A DNA stretch of 64,000 bases, taken from Setoptus koraiensis (lineage: Eukaryota; Arthropoda). The position numbers were made by a program, and so were the translations under genes. The notes below the pieces were generated by a model. The model saw only the letters and a list, made by a program, of their open reading frames with translations. It did no database searches and was not told the DNA's origin. Where the stretch lies: positions 14,384,001-14,448,000 of the forward strand of contig CM106586.1 of assembly GCA_048013815.1 (NCBI GenBank). Direction: 5' to 3'. Shown here piece after piece: positions 62,927-64,000 of the stretch (within the stretch, counting starts at the first letter, position 1; every line of letters begins with the position of its first letter).

Positions 62927-64000
62927 ATGGGTCAAGGCGAGGACTGGGGCTACAGCGAGCACAACGGTGAGTTGCAGAGTCTATTGGTTCGTGGCAGACA
63001 AGTCATTTTCGTTTTTATCTGTTTGCGATATTATCAGTCCATATACAAAATATACTCAATCTGTACACAAATTTATATTCTAAATCCACAAATAATCTAT
63101 GCAAATAATCTGCGCAAATAATCTATGCAAATAAAAGGACCACAAGCGTGGCACAAACGTTATCCCATTGCGAGAGAAGGCACGCATCAATCACCAATAA
63201 ATATCATAATTGATCCGGACAGACGCCACAACAGGAACAATGTCTGTTGCGAGGGTGTTTGCAAAGAAACGGCCACGACGTCATCCAAAAGTGTCAATCA
63301 CGACTGCTTACGCGAACGAATGACGCAAGACATGAGCTTGCATGAACAAAACCAAAACACAAACAATATAAGCAGACAGCGAAATCAGCCTCCGTATCAT
63401 AATCACCATCATCAACATCATAATCATCACCATTCTCATCATTCTCACCACTCTCATCATGGCCAGCATCATCGACATCATCATCAATTGCATCGTCATT
63501 CGCACAATGAGAACGAAGAGACTTTAGATTCGCAAGGTAATTCACCTGTTAGAGGAAGTTTATCGAATTCGTCTGTGAGCTCGTCGTCGTCGCTGTCGTC
63601 AAGACAACAACAACAACAACAACAACAGCAGCAGTCGAGTAATTTGGAGCTGCACAAAGATGCAACACAAATGGACGAAATAATGATCGTTGACGACGAC
63701 AACTTGATCGCTAGCACAAACAATGCAAGACAAGACAACAATGCATCAATGTGCCACTATCGTCAGAGTCATAAAAAGATATTTCTTGGTTACCCGAGAT
63801 CGCTGAACAATTTGCATGTCACAAACACCGGCCACGGATGGCAAATAGACATACCCAAAGAGATAGGCCAGCACACGCGTAGGTTCAATACATATATCTA
63901 TATCACTTTATATATGCCTATATGATTACCAGCAACTAATCGAATGATTGATGTCACAATGATCCATTGTCGCTATCCAGTTTTAACCGGGCCGCCACTC
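62927..64000 (+). CDS. Alpha-carbonic anhydrase with His/Gln-rich insert (5' part)
   Basis: Zinc enzyme for CO2 hydration, of cytosolic type since no signal peptide is seen. Exons by hand: 62927-62966, 63138-63878 and 63981 onward, leaving the window; introns 171 and 102 nt. The joins rebuild the family: EDWGYSEHN + GPQAW...REGTHQSPINI, then NLHVTNTGHGWQIDI, then EIGQHT + LLTGPPL. The His in NTGHGW corresponds to the proton-shuttle His64 of CA2. The three zinc-binding histidines lie beyond the window and cannot be checked. Between QSPINI and NTGH are about 210 residues against about 35 normally; the extra 175 include a His-rich stretch (63392-63510), a Ser run and ten Gln (63604-63633). An unspliced in-frame intron there is possible but no strong pair of sites stands out. 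The first exon codes only 13 residues. Confidence 0.85.
63392..63510 (+). repeat. His-rich coding tract (CAT/CAC repeats)
   Basis: About 40 codons, more than half His, interspersed with Ser, Asn and Gln, inside the second carbonic anhydrase exon. Confidence 0.9.

Overview
The window looks like nuclear DNA from an arthropod-like animal with few introns. The identifiable proteins are metazoan: a ryanodine receptor, a uridine-cytidine kinase-like protein, a PIWI-clade Argonaute, a RasGEF protein, a TBC RabGAP, a CELF/Bruno RNA-binding protein and an alpha-carbonic anhydrase. A full ryanodine receptor in one 19.4 kb exon, plus PIWI and CELF genes with no introns, points to a lineage that has lost most introns, such as some mites. 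That species guess is inference. Proteins are full of Gln, Asn, Ser, Gly and His runs. Most introns I could define are 91-171 nt, one is 326 nt and two are giant (3.6 and 7.1 kb).

Layout, left to right. 1-1379 is a strongly strand-biased low-complexity block (minisatellite, then G-rich, then T-rich), most simply the tail of an intron of UCKL1. The last UCKL1 exon follows (1380-2263, +). RyR occupies 3983-23362 (+) as one uninterrupted frame. About 8.2 kb (23363-31579) has no convincing gene. A three-exon RasGEF-domain gene runs from 31580 to 36213 (+); its third exon is short and was found from splice sites. A single-exon PIWI gene is at 37599-40208 (+). A TBC-domain RabGAP gene runs from 40920 to 56867 (+), with its catalytic domain split over six exons. 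Its 7.1 kb intron carries, on the other strand, a small gene for a probable secreted protein (48181-48630, -). Next is a convergent, intronless CELF-like gene that lacks RRM2 (56953-58269, -). About 4.7 kb without a clear gene follows. The right edge holds the first three coding exons of an alpha-carbonic anhydrase (62927 to beyond 64000, +).

No operon-like or pathway-level link between neighbours is evident. The most unusual points are the oversized one-exon RyR with glutamine inserts inside conserved folds, the carbonic anhydrase interrupted by a His/Gln/Ser-rich insert of about 175 residues, the two-RRM CELF protein, the nested secreted-protein gene, and a set of perfect palindromes whose arms are separated by exactly one base. 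Exon joins were worked out by hand from GT/AG sites and reading phase and have no transcript support here.
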